From assembly GCA_900549155.1 (NCBI GenBank), contig URNF01000002.1, positions 1-49,885 of the forward strand: DNA of 49,885 bases. The letters run 5' to 3'. This document shows, piece after piece, positions 40,441 to 48,522 of this stretch. The notes beneath the pieces were generated by a model. That model was not told the origin of the DNA, ran no database searches, and saw only the letters and a list, made by a program, of their open reading frames with translations. The position numbers were made by a program, and so were the translations under genes. Source of the stretch: an uncultured Oscillospiraceae bacterium (GTDB lineage: Bacteria > Bacillota > Clostridia > Oscillospirales > Acutalibacteraceae). Every line of letters begins with the position of its first letter. Positions within the stretch are counted from its first letter, which is position 1.

Positions 40441-40488
40441 AAAAAACATCCTTTCTTTCTTGCGCCCTACGGCGCACACACTGTTTTT

Positions 40489-40517
40489 ATTCTACCACAT
40501 CCCCTATTTTATGACAA
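40489..40517 (-). promoter_or_regulatory. purA-guaA promoter
   Basis: TTGTCA-N17-TAGAAT on the minus strand, 48 bases before the purA start. The leader is too short for a purine riboswitch. Confidence 0.82.
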
Positions 40518-40724
40518 GTCCTTTTCACACTTTTTCGACAGGGACATCATGCAAAAATAGCAACGCTGTTCGCTGATTTTCTCAATATATCTCCCGTTTT
40601 CGCGGTATCTTGATTTTTGTATTCATGTTCGGAAATGAAAAACGAGAACAGGAGAAAACGGGAGCAAAAAGGAGAGAAAACGAGAGATTGCGGGATATAA
40701 ATTAAAAAAACCGGAAAATACCTC

Positions 40725-40753
40725 TTGACAACCGAAAATCGGTGTGGTACACT
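40725..40753 (+). promoter_or_regulatory. rplM-rpsI promoter
   Basis: TTGACA-N17-TACACT, 36 bases before the rplM start, with AGGAGGA in between. Confidence 0.9.
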
Positions 40754-40789
40754 GGCAAAGCTGTAAAAAAGTATATAGGAGGAAGTACT

Positions 40790-41218
40790 ATGTCCACTTA
40801 CATGGAAAAGGCGGGCAAGGTCGAGCGCAACTGGTATGTGCTGGACGCCGCCGGTAAGTCGCTCGGCCGCGTTGCTGCCGAAGCTGCCACGCTGCTGCGC
40901 GGCAAGCATAAACCCACCTACACCCCGCATGTTGACTGCGGTGATCATGTCATCATCATCAACTGCAAGGACGCCGTTCTCACCGGCAAGAAGCTGGAGC
41001 AGAAGAAATGGCAGCGCCACACCGGCTGGATCGGCGGTCTGAAAGAGACCAAGTATGCCACGCTGATGGCGACGAGACCCGAGAAGGCGATGGAGCTTGC
41101 CGTGTACGGCATGATCCCGAACAACACCATCGGCGACGCCGCATACAACCGCCTGCACTGCTATGCCGGCAGCGAGCATGCGCATGCTGCGCAGAAGCCC
41201 GAAGCGCGGGAATTCTGA
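40790..41218 (+). CDS. rplM: 50S ribosomal protein L13
   Basis: 142 residues, full length: MSTYMEKAGKVERNWYVLDA, GKSLGRVAAEAATLLRGKHK, HVDCGDHVIIINCKDAVLTG (in parts) and VYGMIPNNTIGDAAYNRLHCY. L13 is an early 23S rRNA-binding protein. ATG 40790 follows TAGGAGGAAG; a longer upstream frame reads through the promoter. rpsI follows after 18 bases, the universal pair. Confidence 0.98.
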   Translation: MSTYMEKAGKVERNWYVLDAAGKSLGRVAAEAATLLRGKHKPTYTPHVDCGDHVIIINCKDAVLTGKKLEQKKWQRHTGWIGGLKETKYATLMATRPEKAMELAVYGMIPNNTIGDAAYNRLHCYAGSEHAHAAQKPEAREF

Positions 41219-41236
41219 GGAAAGGGGTAAAGAAAG

Positions 41237-41641
41237 ATGGATTACAACAAGAGACCTTATTTTTACGGCACCGGCAGAAGAAAGAAATCCGTTGCCCGCG
41301 TCCGTCTGTATCAGGGCACCGGCAAGGTGACCATCAACGGCCGTGACATTGACGACTATTTCGGTCTGGAGACTTTGAAGCTCATCGTTCGTCAGCCCCT
41401 GGAGCTCACCGAGCTGACCGACAAGTTCGACATCGAGTGCCGCGTTGCCGGCGGCGGTGTGACCGGTCAGGCGGGTGCTATCCGCCACGGTATTTCCCGT
41501 GCGCTGCTGCAGTACAACAGCGACGAGCTGCGTGCCCAGCTGAAGAAGGCGGGCTTCCTGACGCGCGATCCGCGTATGAAGGAAAGAAAGAAGTACGGTC
41601 TCAAAGCCGCCCGTCGTGCACCGCAGTTCTCCAAGAGATAA
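41237..41641 (+). CDS. rpsI: 30S ribosomal protein S9
   Basis: 134 residues starting MDYNKRPYFYGTGRRKKSVARV and ending in the conserved basic tail KKYGLKAARRAPQFSKR that reaches the P-site tRNA. GAGGAAAGGGG precedes the ATG. Second gene of the rplM operon and followed by a terminator. Confidence 0.98.
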   Translation: MDYNKRPYFYGTGRRKKSVARVRLYQGTGKVTINGRDIDDYFGLETLKLIVRQPLELTELTDKFDIECRVAGGGVTGQAGAIRHGISRALLQYNSDELRAQLKKAGFLTRDPRMKERKKYGLKAARRAPQFSKR

Positions 41642-41660
41642 TTTCCCGGAAGAAAACAAA

Positions 41661-41691
41661 AAAGAAGTCGGATTTTCCGGCTTCTTTTTTT
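41661..41691 (+). terminator. rplM-rpsI terminator
   Basis: AAGAAGTCGGA pairs with TCCGGCTTCTT (one G-T pair) and is followed by a T tract. Confidence 0.92.
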
Positions 41692-41781
41692 GTTTGACAG
41701 AGATATAAATGCAGCGCAGATCGGTGACTGAAGACGCTTGGGGAGCCGTATCGGTTGCCGATAATAAATTGTATCACGCAG

Positions 41782-41818
41782 AAAATCTCCGAAACCACTT
41801 TGGCTTCGGAGATTTTTT
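41782..41818. terminator. Bidirectional terminator before the orphan gene end
   Basis: AAAATCTCCGAA pairs with TTCGGAGATTTT; T tract on both strands. It lies 12 bases beyond the minus-strand stop at 41830. Confidence 0.85.
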
Positions 41819-41829
41819 CAAAAGCGAAA

Positions 41830-42177
41830 TTAGGACATGTCATATGTGCTGTAGCCGTATTTTTCGATCTGCTTTTGCAGCTGAAAAAAACGGGATGTGG
41901 CTTTTGTTTTTGCAAAAGGCAGAGGATGTTTTCCCTTTGGAAAAAATTTTATCACAGTTGGATGGGGCGCGGTGTAAAAAGCGAAAGAAAGATCGGTCAC
42001 ATCCCGCTCCCCGACACATATTTCCCCGCCGCCCTTTTCCAATCGGAAATTGCGGGCGCATTCCGCAAAGGAGATAAACCTATCTGCCGAAAGCGTGATG
42101 CCCTTTTCGTCTATGCGAACGATATTACTATCCGGACAGATGGCGTAATTATCAAAACAGACAGGTGACTGTTCCAT
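41830..42177 (-). CDS. Small orphan protein coupled to the GH13 gene
   Basis: 115 residues beginning MEQSPVCFDNYAICPDSN, with LSADRFISFAECARNFRLEK and a C-terminus FFQLQKQIEKYGYSTYDMS. I do not recognise it. No signal or membrane segment. ATG 42177 has GAGGA eight bases upstream; another ATG at 42192 overlaps the GH13 stop. The DNA is clearly more AT-rich than the neighbours. Its position, coupling and following terminator support a real gene. Confidence 0.65.
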   Translation of the reverse strand: MEQSPVCFDNYAICPDSNIVRIDEKGITLSADRFISFAECARNFRLEKGGGEICVGERDVTDLSFAFYTAPHPTVIKFFPKGKHPLPFAKTKATSRFFQLQKQIEKYGYSTYDMS

Positions 42178-42188
42178 TGCGGTTTTCC

Positions 42189-44051
42189 TCATTTCACGAC
42201 AAAGATGCCGCCGGACTCGGCGGGGAGAGACAAAACGCCGTTTTCAATTTTGCCGTCGCCGATGACGGGGGTCGCGTTTTCAAACGGGGCGGGCAGCGCC
42301 AGTCCCGCCGGCTGCCACGCGCGGTTGACGGCGCAAAGCAGCGTTTCGGTTTCGTCGGCGCGGACAAAGCAGGCGATGTCCTCGTTGCCGCGCACGGCGG
42401 CAAAGCCGCCCTCTTTCAGCGCGGCGCAGCCGCGGCGGACGGCGCCGAGCTTTTTGTACCATTCTATGAGCGCCGTGTCCTCGTTTCCCCACGGATAGCA
42501 GCCGCGGTTGAAGGGGTCGCGATAGCCCTCCATGCCTGCCTCGTCGCCGTAATAGATGCACGGCACGCCCGGCAGGCAGAACTGCAACAGCGTTGCAATC
42601 CGCAGGCGGCGCACGCCGCTTTCCCGCTCGGCAGCGGACAGGTGATGCTGGGCCTGCCAATGCCGCCCTCTGCCGGCGGACGGCTCGCCCGCCAGCACGG
42701 TGAGCGCGCGCTCGGTGTCGTGCGTGCCGATGTGGTTCATGAGCAGGCGCAGCACCTGCGGCGGATAATTTTCCGCGATCCGCTCGACGGCGTTTGCAAA
42801 TTCCGTCGAACCGCCGCCGTTCATGTAGCGCAAGATCGCGTCCCGAAACGGATAGTTCATCACGCTGTCCAGCTGTTTGCCGAGCAGATACGGCCGCAGG
42901 TGTCCATAGCTTTCCTTGCAGCTCGCGTCCTCCCACACCTCGCCGAGCAGCAGTGCGTCGGGATCCTCCGCCTTGACGGCGCGCCGCAGTGCATACAAAA
43001 AGCCGTCCGGCAGCTCGTCCGCCACATCTAGCCGCCAGCCGCCCGCACCTTTTCGGATGCGCTGTCGCACGATGCCGTCATCCCCCGCGATGTATGCCAT
43101 AAACGAGGGCGTCATTTCGTCCAGCTCCGGCAGGGTGTCAAAGCCCCACCAGCTGGCATATTGCTCCGGCCAGCGATCGAAGTGATACCACGGATAATAG
43201 GGCGACGCGACGTCGCGGTATGCCCCGCCGTCACCGTAGCGCCCCTCGCGGTTGAAATATTTGCTGTCCGCGCCCGTGTGGCTGAACACGCCGTCGAGCA
43301 GCACACGCATGCCGTGCTTTTTCGCTTCCCGCATGAGCGTTGAGAAAGCCGTCTCGTCGCCGAGGAGCGGGTCGATGGTTTCATAGTCGGCGGTGTCATA
43401 GCGGTGATTGGAATGTGCCTCAAAAACGGGATTGAGATAGAGGCAGGTCACGCCGAGAGACGCGAGATAGTCGAGCTTTGCGGTGATGCCGTCGAGGTCG
43501 CCGCCGAAATAGTCGTTGTTGCGCACCTTGCCCGCGGCATCCGGCTGCCACACCGGCTGTCCGCCCCAGTCGTCCCGCAGAACGCGGTCGGCGGGCACAT
43601 CCGTTTTCGGCTTGCCGGAGCAAAAAAAGCGGTCGGGGAAGATCTGATACATGATGCCGCCCGCCGCCCAGTCGGGTGTTTTGAAGTCTTTTTCAAAACA
43701 GGTCAGCTGCCACAGCGCCCCCGGCTTGCGCCACACATCCGCCGTCCCGTCCGCAAGCGCGACCAAAAACGCTGTGCCGTCGTCCTTTGTCAGTTCGAAG
43801 CCATAGCGATAGATCCCCGCGTCGGCGGGCGCAAAATCACATTCCCACCACTCGGTGCCACCATCCGGCTGTCCCGCCCAAAACATACCGTCCCGCCTTG
43901 TCGGCATGTTGGCGGCATAGACAAGCAAAAACGCCGCCCGCACGCCGAAGTGCCGCGGCAGACGCAGACGGAAATGCACCGAGGTGCCTGCCGCGACCGC
44001 GCCGACGGGCGCACGGTAGGCGCTGTCTCTGGAAGAAAAATAGGGCGTCAC
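42189..44051 (-). CDS. GH13 alpha-glucan hydrolase (neopullulanase/maltogenic amylase-like)
   Basis: 620 residues, GTG start with AAAGGGAG upstream. An N-terminal beta domain (SVHFRLRLPRHFGV) precedes the catalytic barrel: region I DGVFSHTG, region II GGWRLDVADEL with the nucleophile Asp, region III LLGEVWED with the acid Glu, region IV NHIGTHDTE. GIMYQIFPDRFF and YYGDEAGMEGYRDPFNRGCYPW (in parts) fit the neopullulanase/cyclomaltodextrinase group. No signal peptide, so it acts on imported maltodextrins. No transporter is adjacent. Confidence 0.93.
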   Translation of the reverse strand: MTPYFSSRDSAYRAPVGAVAAGTSVHFRLRLPRHFGVRAAFLLVYAANMPTRRDGMFWAGQPDGGTEWWECDFAPADAGIYRYGFELTKDDGTAFLVALADGTADVWRKPGALWQLTCFEKDFKTPDWAAGGIMYQIFPDRFFCSGKPKTDVPADRVLRDDWGGQPVWQPDAAGKVRNNDYFGGDLDGITAKLDYLASLGVTCLYLNPVFEAHSNHRYDTADYETIDPLLGDETAFSTLMREAKKHGMRVLLDGVFSHTGADSKYFNREGRYGDGGAYRDVASPYYPWYHFDRWPEQYASWWGFDTLPELDEMTPSFMAYIAGDDGIVRQRIRKGAGGWRLDVADELPDGFLYALRRAVKAEDPDALLLGEVWEDASCKESYGHLRPYLLGKQLDSVMNYPFRDAILRYMNGGGSTEFANAVERIAENYPPQVLRLLMNHIGTHDTERALTVLAGEPSAGRGRHWQAQHHLSAAERESGVRRLRIATLLQFCLPGVPCIYYGDEAGMEGYRDPFNRGCYPWGNEDTALIEWYKKLGAVRRGCAALKEGGFAAVRGNEDIACFVRADETETLLCAVNRAWQPAGLALPAPFENATPVIGDGKIENGVLSLPAESGGIFVVK

Positions 44052-44072
44052 AAAACCTGCTCCCTTTCATAA

Positions 44073-44103
44073 AAGCGGTCAGTCCGCGAACAGACTGACC
44101 GCA
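44073..44103 (-). terminator. Hairpin after the E2-like gene
   Basis: GCGGTCAGTC (44075-44084) pairs with GACTGACCGC (44093-44102); TTTT follows on the minus strand, between the E2-like and GH13 genes. Confidence 0.75.
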
Positions 44104-44113
44104 CAGATGTATA

Positions 44114-44953
44114 TTATTCGTCGATGTTGACGACCTTCGGCGGCTCTTCGAGCAGCGCCGGATTTTTGATATACCGTTTGAACACATGAAACGCTCTGGC
44201 AAAATAGCTGCCCGCCGCGATGCGTTCGTCCATCACCAGACCCACCGGCAGGCAGCGATCGAACACGATCTCGCCCGACGCCGTGCGGCGCGGCACCTCG
44301 CGCTGGTTGCCGAGCGCCATGCCGACGCTCGTCGTGCCGAAGTCATAGACATGGTGATAGATGTGATTGGTGCGGATGCTGGCAAGATTGGTGATGAGCA
44401 GGCTCGCGTGGAACGGGCTCAGCTCCACGATGCTTTTCGGCAGCCATCCGTGCTTGTCAAGAAACCGCAAAAAGCTCACGCCGACGCGCAAAAGCCCCGG
44501 AATGCGGGTCAGCGTGTCGATCATTTTGTCGGTGCTGTTCTCTGTAGAGTATTTGCGGTTGTCGGTGACATAATGCAAAACCTTTTCCTGTACGTCAAAA
44601 ATGGTATCTTCTACCGACAGGTGGATCTTGGACATCGTTTCGTTTTCCATGGAATTGGCTTTGAGCACCACCATGCTCACCGTCACGTCCTTGTGCGCAT
44701 ATACCTTGCGGTTGACGACAAAGCGGTTGAGCGCGGGGAACTCCGCCATCGTCCGCAGATAGGCAGCGAGAATGAGCGCCATGTGCGAAATGACAACGCC
44801 CTCGGCGGCTTTGCCGCGGATATAGCGCTGCATCGGCTCCATGGGCAGATTGAGCGTGGTCATGTTCATGGAATCGTGCCGCTCGACCATGATGTGCGGC
44901 ACAATACGGTACATCGGGTCTACTTTTTTGAGTTTTCTGCCGTCGCAGCGCAT
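44114..44953 (-). CDS. E2-acyltransferase-fold protein lacking catalytic His
   Basis: 279 residues resembling the catalytic domain of 2-oxoacid dehydrogenase acyltransferases (CAT fold), without lipoyl or binding domains: VVISHMALILAAYLRTMAEFPALNRF, SIVELSPFHASLLITNLASI (in parts) and HHVYDFGTTSVGMALG. The C-terminal active-site motif DHRxxDG reads DERIAAG, so the catalytic His and the Asp are replaced. It may bind or transfer something else, or act as a scaffold. ATG 44953 follows AAAGGGTG. Own promoter upstream. Confidence 0.82.
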   Translation of the reverse strand: MRCDGRKLKKVDPMYRIVPHIMVERHDSMNMTTLNLPMEPMQRYIRGKAAEGVVISHMALILAAYLRTMAEFPALNRFVVNRKVYAHKDVTVSMVVLKANSMENETMSKIHLSVEDTIFDVQEKVLHYVTDNRKYSTENSTDKMIDTLTRIPGLLRVGVSFLRFLDKHGWLPKSIVELSPFHASLLITNLASIRTNHIYHHVYDFGTTSVGMALGNQREVPRRTASGEIVFDRCLPVGLVMDERIAAGSYFARAFHVFKRYIKNPALLEEPPKVVNIDE

Positions 44954-45004
44954 GAGATCACCCTTTCGCGGCATCTTGCCGCGTTCATAGATTGTTCACG
45001 CGCA

Positions 45005-45033
45005 AGTATAGCACATCCCGCTGCATTTGTCAA
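45005..45033 (-). promoter_or_regulatory. Promoter of the E2-like gene
   Basis: TTGACA-N17-TATACT on the minus strand, about 50 bases before the start at 44953. Confidence 0.88.
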
Positions 45034-45052
45034 AAAGAAACGAAAAAACGCC

Positions 45053-45625
45053 TCAATTTTCCAAAAAGCGAGCAAGCAGCGCCCGTTCGTTTTTTGCCGC
45101 ATCGCCCGACCGCGCGGCAAAAAGCAGCCCGTCGCGCTCCTGCAGCACGGCAAAAAAGTCGTCCGAAACGTGCGGCGCGACCAGCTCCTCATAGCAGGCG
45201 GGTTCCATCACAAACAGGCGGTAGTCGTCATTGAGAAACGAGGTGAGGAGCATTTCCCGCTGCAGCGTCGCGTTTTTGAGTTCTTCGCTCACGGTGAGCG
45301 CCCGCAGGGAGAGGTTCACTCTGCCGTCCCCGTCCACATCCTCGCCGACGGCGCAAAGCGCGTCTGTGAGCGCCTTCTGCCTTTCCGAGGAGAGCGGAAG
45401 CGCGGTGACGAGCGTCAGGGTGTAGTCATATTCGGCGGGCTTCAAGAGCTCGACGGTCGGGATGAGAATGATGAGAAAGGCAACGATACCCTCGATGATC
45501 CAAAGGATATATTTTTTATAGTGCCGTTTCCATTTTTCCTTTGCGGTCGGCACGGTGGTGTCAATGTCGCCGAACGTGTCCTGGACATGGCGGGTGTCGG
45601 TTTTTATGTACCATTCTCTGGACAT
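45053..45625 (-). CDS. Single-span membrane protein of unknown function
   Basis: 190 residues. A basic cytoplasmic N-terminus (KEKWKRHYKKY) leads into one membrane segment (ILWIIEGIVAFLIILIPTVELL, in parts); the rest is outside and has an EDVDGDGRVNLSL segment resembling a calcium-loop-like dockerin turn only by composition. No family recognised. It overlaps the AraC gene end by 22 bases, so it is translated after it. Confidence 0.75.
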   Translation of the reverse strand: MSREWYIKTDTRHVQDTFGDIDTTVPTAKEKWKRHYKKYILWIIEGIVAFLIILIPTVELLKPAEYDYTLTLVTALPLSSERQKALTDALCAVGEDVDGDGRVNLSLRALTVSEELKNATLQREMLLTSFLNDDYRLFVMEPACYEELVAPHVSDDFFAVLQERDGLLFAARSGDAAKNERALLARFLEN

Positions 45626-46518
45626 GGTGCGTCCCCCTTTGCTGCAGCGGATTTTGCCGCCTGACGGAATTGCAGCGGCGTCATTTTTTTTGCCGCCCTG
45701 AAGCGGCTGATGAAATAGGAGGCGGTGGAAAAGCCGACCGCCTGTGCGACCTCGGTGACGCTGTCGTCGGTAAGCAGCAACAGCTGCTCCGCGTGCCGCA
45801 GCCGCACCAGCGTCACATAGTCGGAAAAGGACTGATGCATGGCGCGCTTGAACATGCGGGAAAAATAGGTCGCGGACACGCCGCAGGCGTCCGCCGTCTC
45901 CACGGCGGTGAGATCGGCATAGTGCGCCTGCACATAGGCGATGGCGTGCTTGACAAATTCCGTTTGCCCCATGTCGCGGATGCGGGACAAAAGCGGCACA
46001 TGCTGCGCTTCCCAGCAGCGCAGGATATAGAGATAGATCTGCGTCACGTCGGCGCGCAGGCTCAGCTCATAGCCGAGCGCCTGTTCCTCCCATTCGCTGC
46101 GGATGTGATAGAAAAGCGCGGGCAGCGTCGTTTCCGCCAGCGCTGCGGGCGGAAACAAAATCTGCTTTTCGCCGGTGTTTTCCATCAGCGCCAGTACATA
46201 GCCGTATGCCGACGGCGTTTGTTCGTCGGCAAGCAGCACCTGGGGCAGAAATTTCACAACGATATAGGTGCATTTTCCATTGCTGCACGCCACGTCGTGC
46301 GGGCAGCCCGTGTGCACGATAACCATGCCGCCCGCCGGCAGCGCATATTGCTTTGCACCGATGAACACCTGCGCCGTGCCGGAGACACCGAACAAAAGCT
46401 CGGTATACTCGTGATAGTGCAGCTGCGTCGGGCGGGTGGTGTTCTCCAGCCCGACGGTGATGCACTGGATCGGCATGCGCACGCCGTCGCGGTAAAACGG
46501 CTTTTCATAAAATGCCAT
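45604..46518 (-). CDS. AraC-family regulator of the ThuA/Gfo-Idh-MocA genes
   Basis: 304 residues. N-terminal cupin (LHYHEYTELLFGVSG, ALPAGGMVIVHTGCPHDV) and two C-terminal helix-turn-helix motifs (LTAVETADACGVSATYFSRMF, VTEVAQAVGFSTASYFISRF), ending MTPLQFRQAAKS-like. It is divergent from thuA with overlapping promoters, so it probably responds to a sugar used by the ThuA and oxidoreductase enzymes. ATG 46518 follows GAGGT; the longer frame runs into the leader. Confidence 0.92.
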   Translation of the reverse strand: MAFYEKPFYRDGVRMPIQCITVGLENTTRPTQLHYHEYTELLFGVSGTAQVFIGAKQYALPAGGMVIVHTGCPHDVACSNGKCTYIVVKFLPQVLLADEQTPSAYGYVLALMENTGEKQILFPPAALAETTLPALFYHIRSEWEEQALGYELSLRADVTQIYLYILRCWEAQHVPLLSRIRDMGQTEFVKHAIAYVQAHYADLTAVETADACGVSATYFSRMFKRAMHQSFSDYVTLVRLRHAEQLLLLTDDSVTEVAQAVGFSTASYFISRFRAAKKMTPLQFRQAAKSAAAKGDAPCPENGT

Positions 46519-46559
46519 ACAGACCTCACAACAAAAAATTGATATTTTTACACAGAAAT

Positions 46560-46592
46560 ATTGTAGCATATTTCGACGGCGCTGTCTATAAT
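46560..46592. promoter_or_regulatory. Overlapping divergent promoters, araC and thuA
   Basis: Minus strand: TAGACA (46583-46588)-N17-TACAAT (46560-46565). Plus strand: TATAAT at 46587-46592 with a weak TAGCAT at 46564-46569, 17 bases apart. The -10 and -35 boxes of the two overlap, as at 17407-17439. Confidence 0.7.
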
Positions 46593-46623
46593 GAAATTAC
46601 ACTTTGAAACGGAGGGAAACATT

Positions 46624-47355
46624 ATGATACGTGTACTTGTCTGGAACGAATATGAACATGAGCGCTGCGAGGAATCCATCGCTGCCATCTACCCCAAGGG
46701 CATCCACGGGGCGATCGCGGAATTCCTCGGCAAGGAAGAGGACTTCACCGTGCGCACGGCGACCCTGCAGGATGAAAACTGCGGCATCACGAAGGAAATT
46801 CTCGATGAGACCGACGTGCTGATCTGGTGGGGACACATGGCGCACCACAAGGTGCCCGATGAGGTCGCTTTCCTGGTGCGGGACGCGGTGCTGTCCGGCA
46901 TGGGCTTCATTGCGCTGCATTCGGCGCACCATTCGAAGCCGTTCTGCTATCTCCTCGGCACGTCCTGCAACCTCACCTGGCGCGAGAGCGGGGACAGCGA
47001 GGTGCTGTGGGTCATCGAGCCTGCGCACCCCATCACCAAGGACATCGACCGCTATTTCACCCTGGAGCACGAGGAGACCTACGGCGAGCCGTTTGTCATC
47101 CCGACGCCGGATAAGCTGCTGCTCATCGGCAACTACAGCGGCGGCGAGGTGTTCCGCTCCGGCTGTCTCTATGAGCGCGGCAACGGCAAGATCTTCTATT
47201 TCCAGCCCGGTCATGAGTCCTTCCCGACCTTCTATCAGGCGCCGGTGCAGAGCATCATCAAAAACGCGGTGCGCTTTGTCGCGCCCGCCTGCCGCATCGA
47301 CACCACCTGCCCGCACGTGAGAAATATACACGACGACGAACCTTACGTACGATAA
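46624..47355 (+). CDS. ThuA-like trehalose-utilisation family protein
   Basis: 243 residues of the ThuA class I amidotransferase-like fold: RVLVWNEYEHERCEESIAAIYP, VLIWWGHMAHHKVPD, GMGFIALHSAHHSKPF and GNGKIFYFQPGHESFPTF. ThuA proteins take part in oxidation or epimerisation of disaccharides such as trehalose to 3-keto forms, along with Gfo/Idh/MocA dehydrogenases. One such gene follows after 18 bases. GGAGGGA precedes the ATG. Confidence 0.92.
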   Translation: MIRVLVWNEYEHERCEESIAAIYPKGIHGAIAEFLGKEEDFTVRTATLQDENCGITKEILDETDVLIWWGHMAHHKVPDEVAFLVRDAVLSGMGFIALHSAHHSKPFCYLLGTSCNLTWRESGDSEVLWVIEPAHPITKDIDRYFTLEHEETYGEPFVIPTPDKLLLIGNYSGGEVFRSGCLYERGNGKIFYFQPGHESFPTFYQAPVQSIIKNAVRFVAPACRIDTTCPHVRNIHDDEPYVR

Positions 47356-47373
47356 ATAAAAGGAGAGAAAATC

Positions 47374-48456
47374 ATGGCAAGATTGATCAAGGTCGGCATC
47401 ATCGGCTGCGGCGGCATCGCTAACGGTAAGCATATGCCGTCCCTCAAAAAGGTGCAGGACTGCGAAATGGTCGCGTTCTGCGACATCGTCGAGGAGCGTG
47501 CCCAAAAGGCGGCAAAGGCGTTCGGCACTGCCGACGCAAAGGTATACACCGACTATAAGGAGCTTTTGAAGGACCCCGCGATCGAGGTGGTGCACGTCTG
47601 CACCCCCAACCGCTCCCACAGCTTCATCACGGTGGACGCGCTGCAAGCGGGCAAGCATGTCATGTGCGAAAAGCCGATGGCGATCAACGCCGCCGAGGCG
47701 CAGAAGATGCTTGACGCGGCGAAGGAGACCGGCAAAAAGCTCACGATCGGCTATCAGAACCGTTTCCGCGACGACTCTCTCTACTTAAAGCGCGAAGCCG
47801 ACGAGGGCACGTTCGGCGATATCTATTATGCCAAGGCGACGGCGCTGCGCCGCCGTGCCGTCCCGACCTGGGGCGTGTTCCTCAACGAATATGAGCAGGG
47901 CGGCGGTCCGCTCATCGACATCGGCACCCATGCGCTGGATCTGACGCTGTGGACGATGAACAACTATAAGCCGAAATATTGCCTCGGCACGGCTTATCAC
48001 AAGCTCAACAACGACACCGAGCAGGGCAATATGTGGGGCAACTGGGATCCCGAAAAGTTCACGGTCGAGGACTCCGCTTTCGGCTTTGTGGTGATGGAGA
48101 ACGGCGCGACGGTGTTTTTGGAGTCCGCATGGGCGCTCAACACCCTGGACGTGCGCGAGGCGGTCACCACCGTCTGCGGCACAAAGGCGGGCGGCGACAT
48201 GCAGGACGGCGTGCGCATCAACGGTATCCGCGGCGGCAGACAGTATGTGCTGCGCCCGAACTTTGAAGCGGGCGGCGTGGCGTTCAACGACGGTGCGAAA
48301 AGCGAAAGCGCCGCCGACCGCGAGGAACGCCTGTGGATCGAAGCGGTGCGCAACGACACCGAGGTGCTGACAAAGCCGGAGCAGGCGTTCTGCGTGACCC
48401 GTATTTTGGAGGGTATCTACACCTCCGCCAAGACCGGCACGATCTACAATTTCTGA
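47374..48456 (+). CDS. Gfo/Idh/MocA family oxidoreductase
   Basis: 360 residues. N-terminal NAD(P) fold KVGIIGCGGIANGKHMPSL, then the family motif CEKPMAINAAEAQ with the Lys of EKP, and C-terminal GGGPLIDIGTHALDLTLW with the catalytic-region Asp/His. It oxidises or reduces a sugar or inositol. With ThuA and AraC it makes a small sugar regulon; the sugar is unknown and no transporter is nearby. Confidence 0.94.
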   Translation: MARLIKVGIIGCGGIANGKHMPSLKKVQDCEMVAFCDIVEERAQKAAKAFGTADAKVYTDYKELLKDPAIEVVHVCTPNRSHSFITVDALQAGKHVMCEKPMAINAAEAQKMLDAAKETGKKLTIGYQNRFRDDSLYLKREADEGTFGDIYYAKATALRRRAVPTWGVFLNEYEQGGGPLIDIGTHALDLTLWTMNNYKPKYCLGTAYHKLNNDTEQGNMWGNWDPEKFTVEDSAFGFVVMENGATVFLESAWALNTLDVREAVTTVCGTKAGGDMQDGVRINGIRGGRQYVLRPNFEAGGVAFNDGAKSESAADREERLWIEAVRNDTEVLTKPEQAFCVTRILEGIYTSAKTGTIYNF

Positions 48457-48465
48457 TAAAACATA

Positions 48466-48503
48466 AAAAGCGGCGGCACCCCTTTTTTAGGGGTGCCGCC
48501 TTT
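48466..48503. terminator. Bidirectional terminator
   Basis: GGCGGCACCCC pairs with GGGGTGCCGCC; T-rich on both sides. It ends the ThuA-oxidoreductase operon and the convergent lipoprotein gene. Confidence 0.88.
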
Positions 48504-48522
48504 CATGTTTTGGGGTTGTCTG

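Larger units (their letters stand above)
40441..40789. other. Intergenic region between purA and rplM
   Basis: 349 bases, AT-rich. It holds the purA and rplM promoters. Between them CTCCCGTTTTC (40591-40601) is inverted as GAAAACGGGAG (40654-40664), and related GAAAACGNGAG-like copies occur at 40637-40649, 40652-40664 and 40674-40686. No coding frame is convincing. Confidence 0.7.

Noticed and set aside
40441..40520. Purine riboswitch before purA
   Set aside because: The predicted leader is about 40 bases with no aptamer-like helices.
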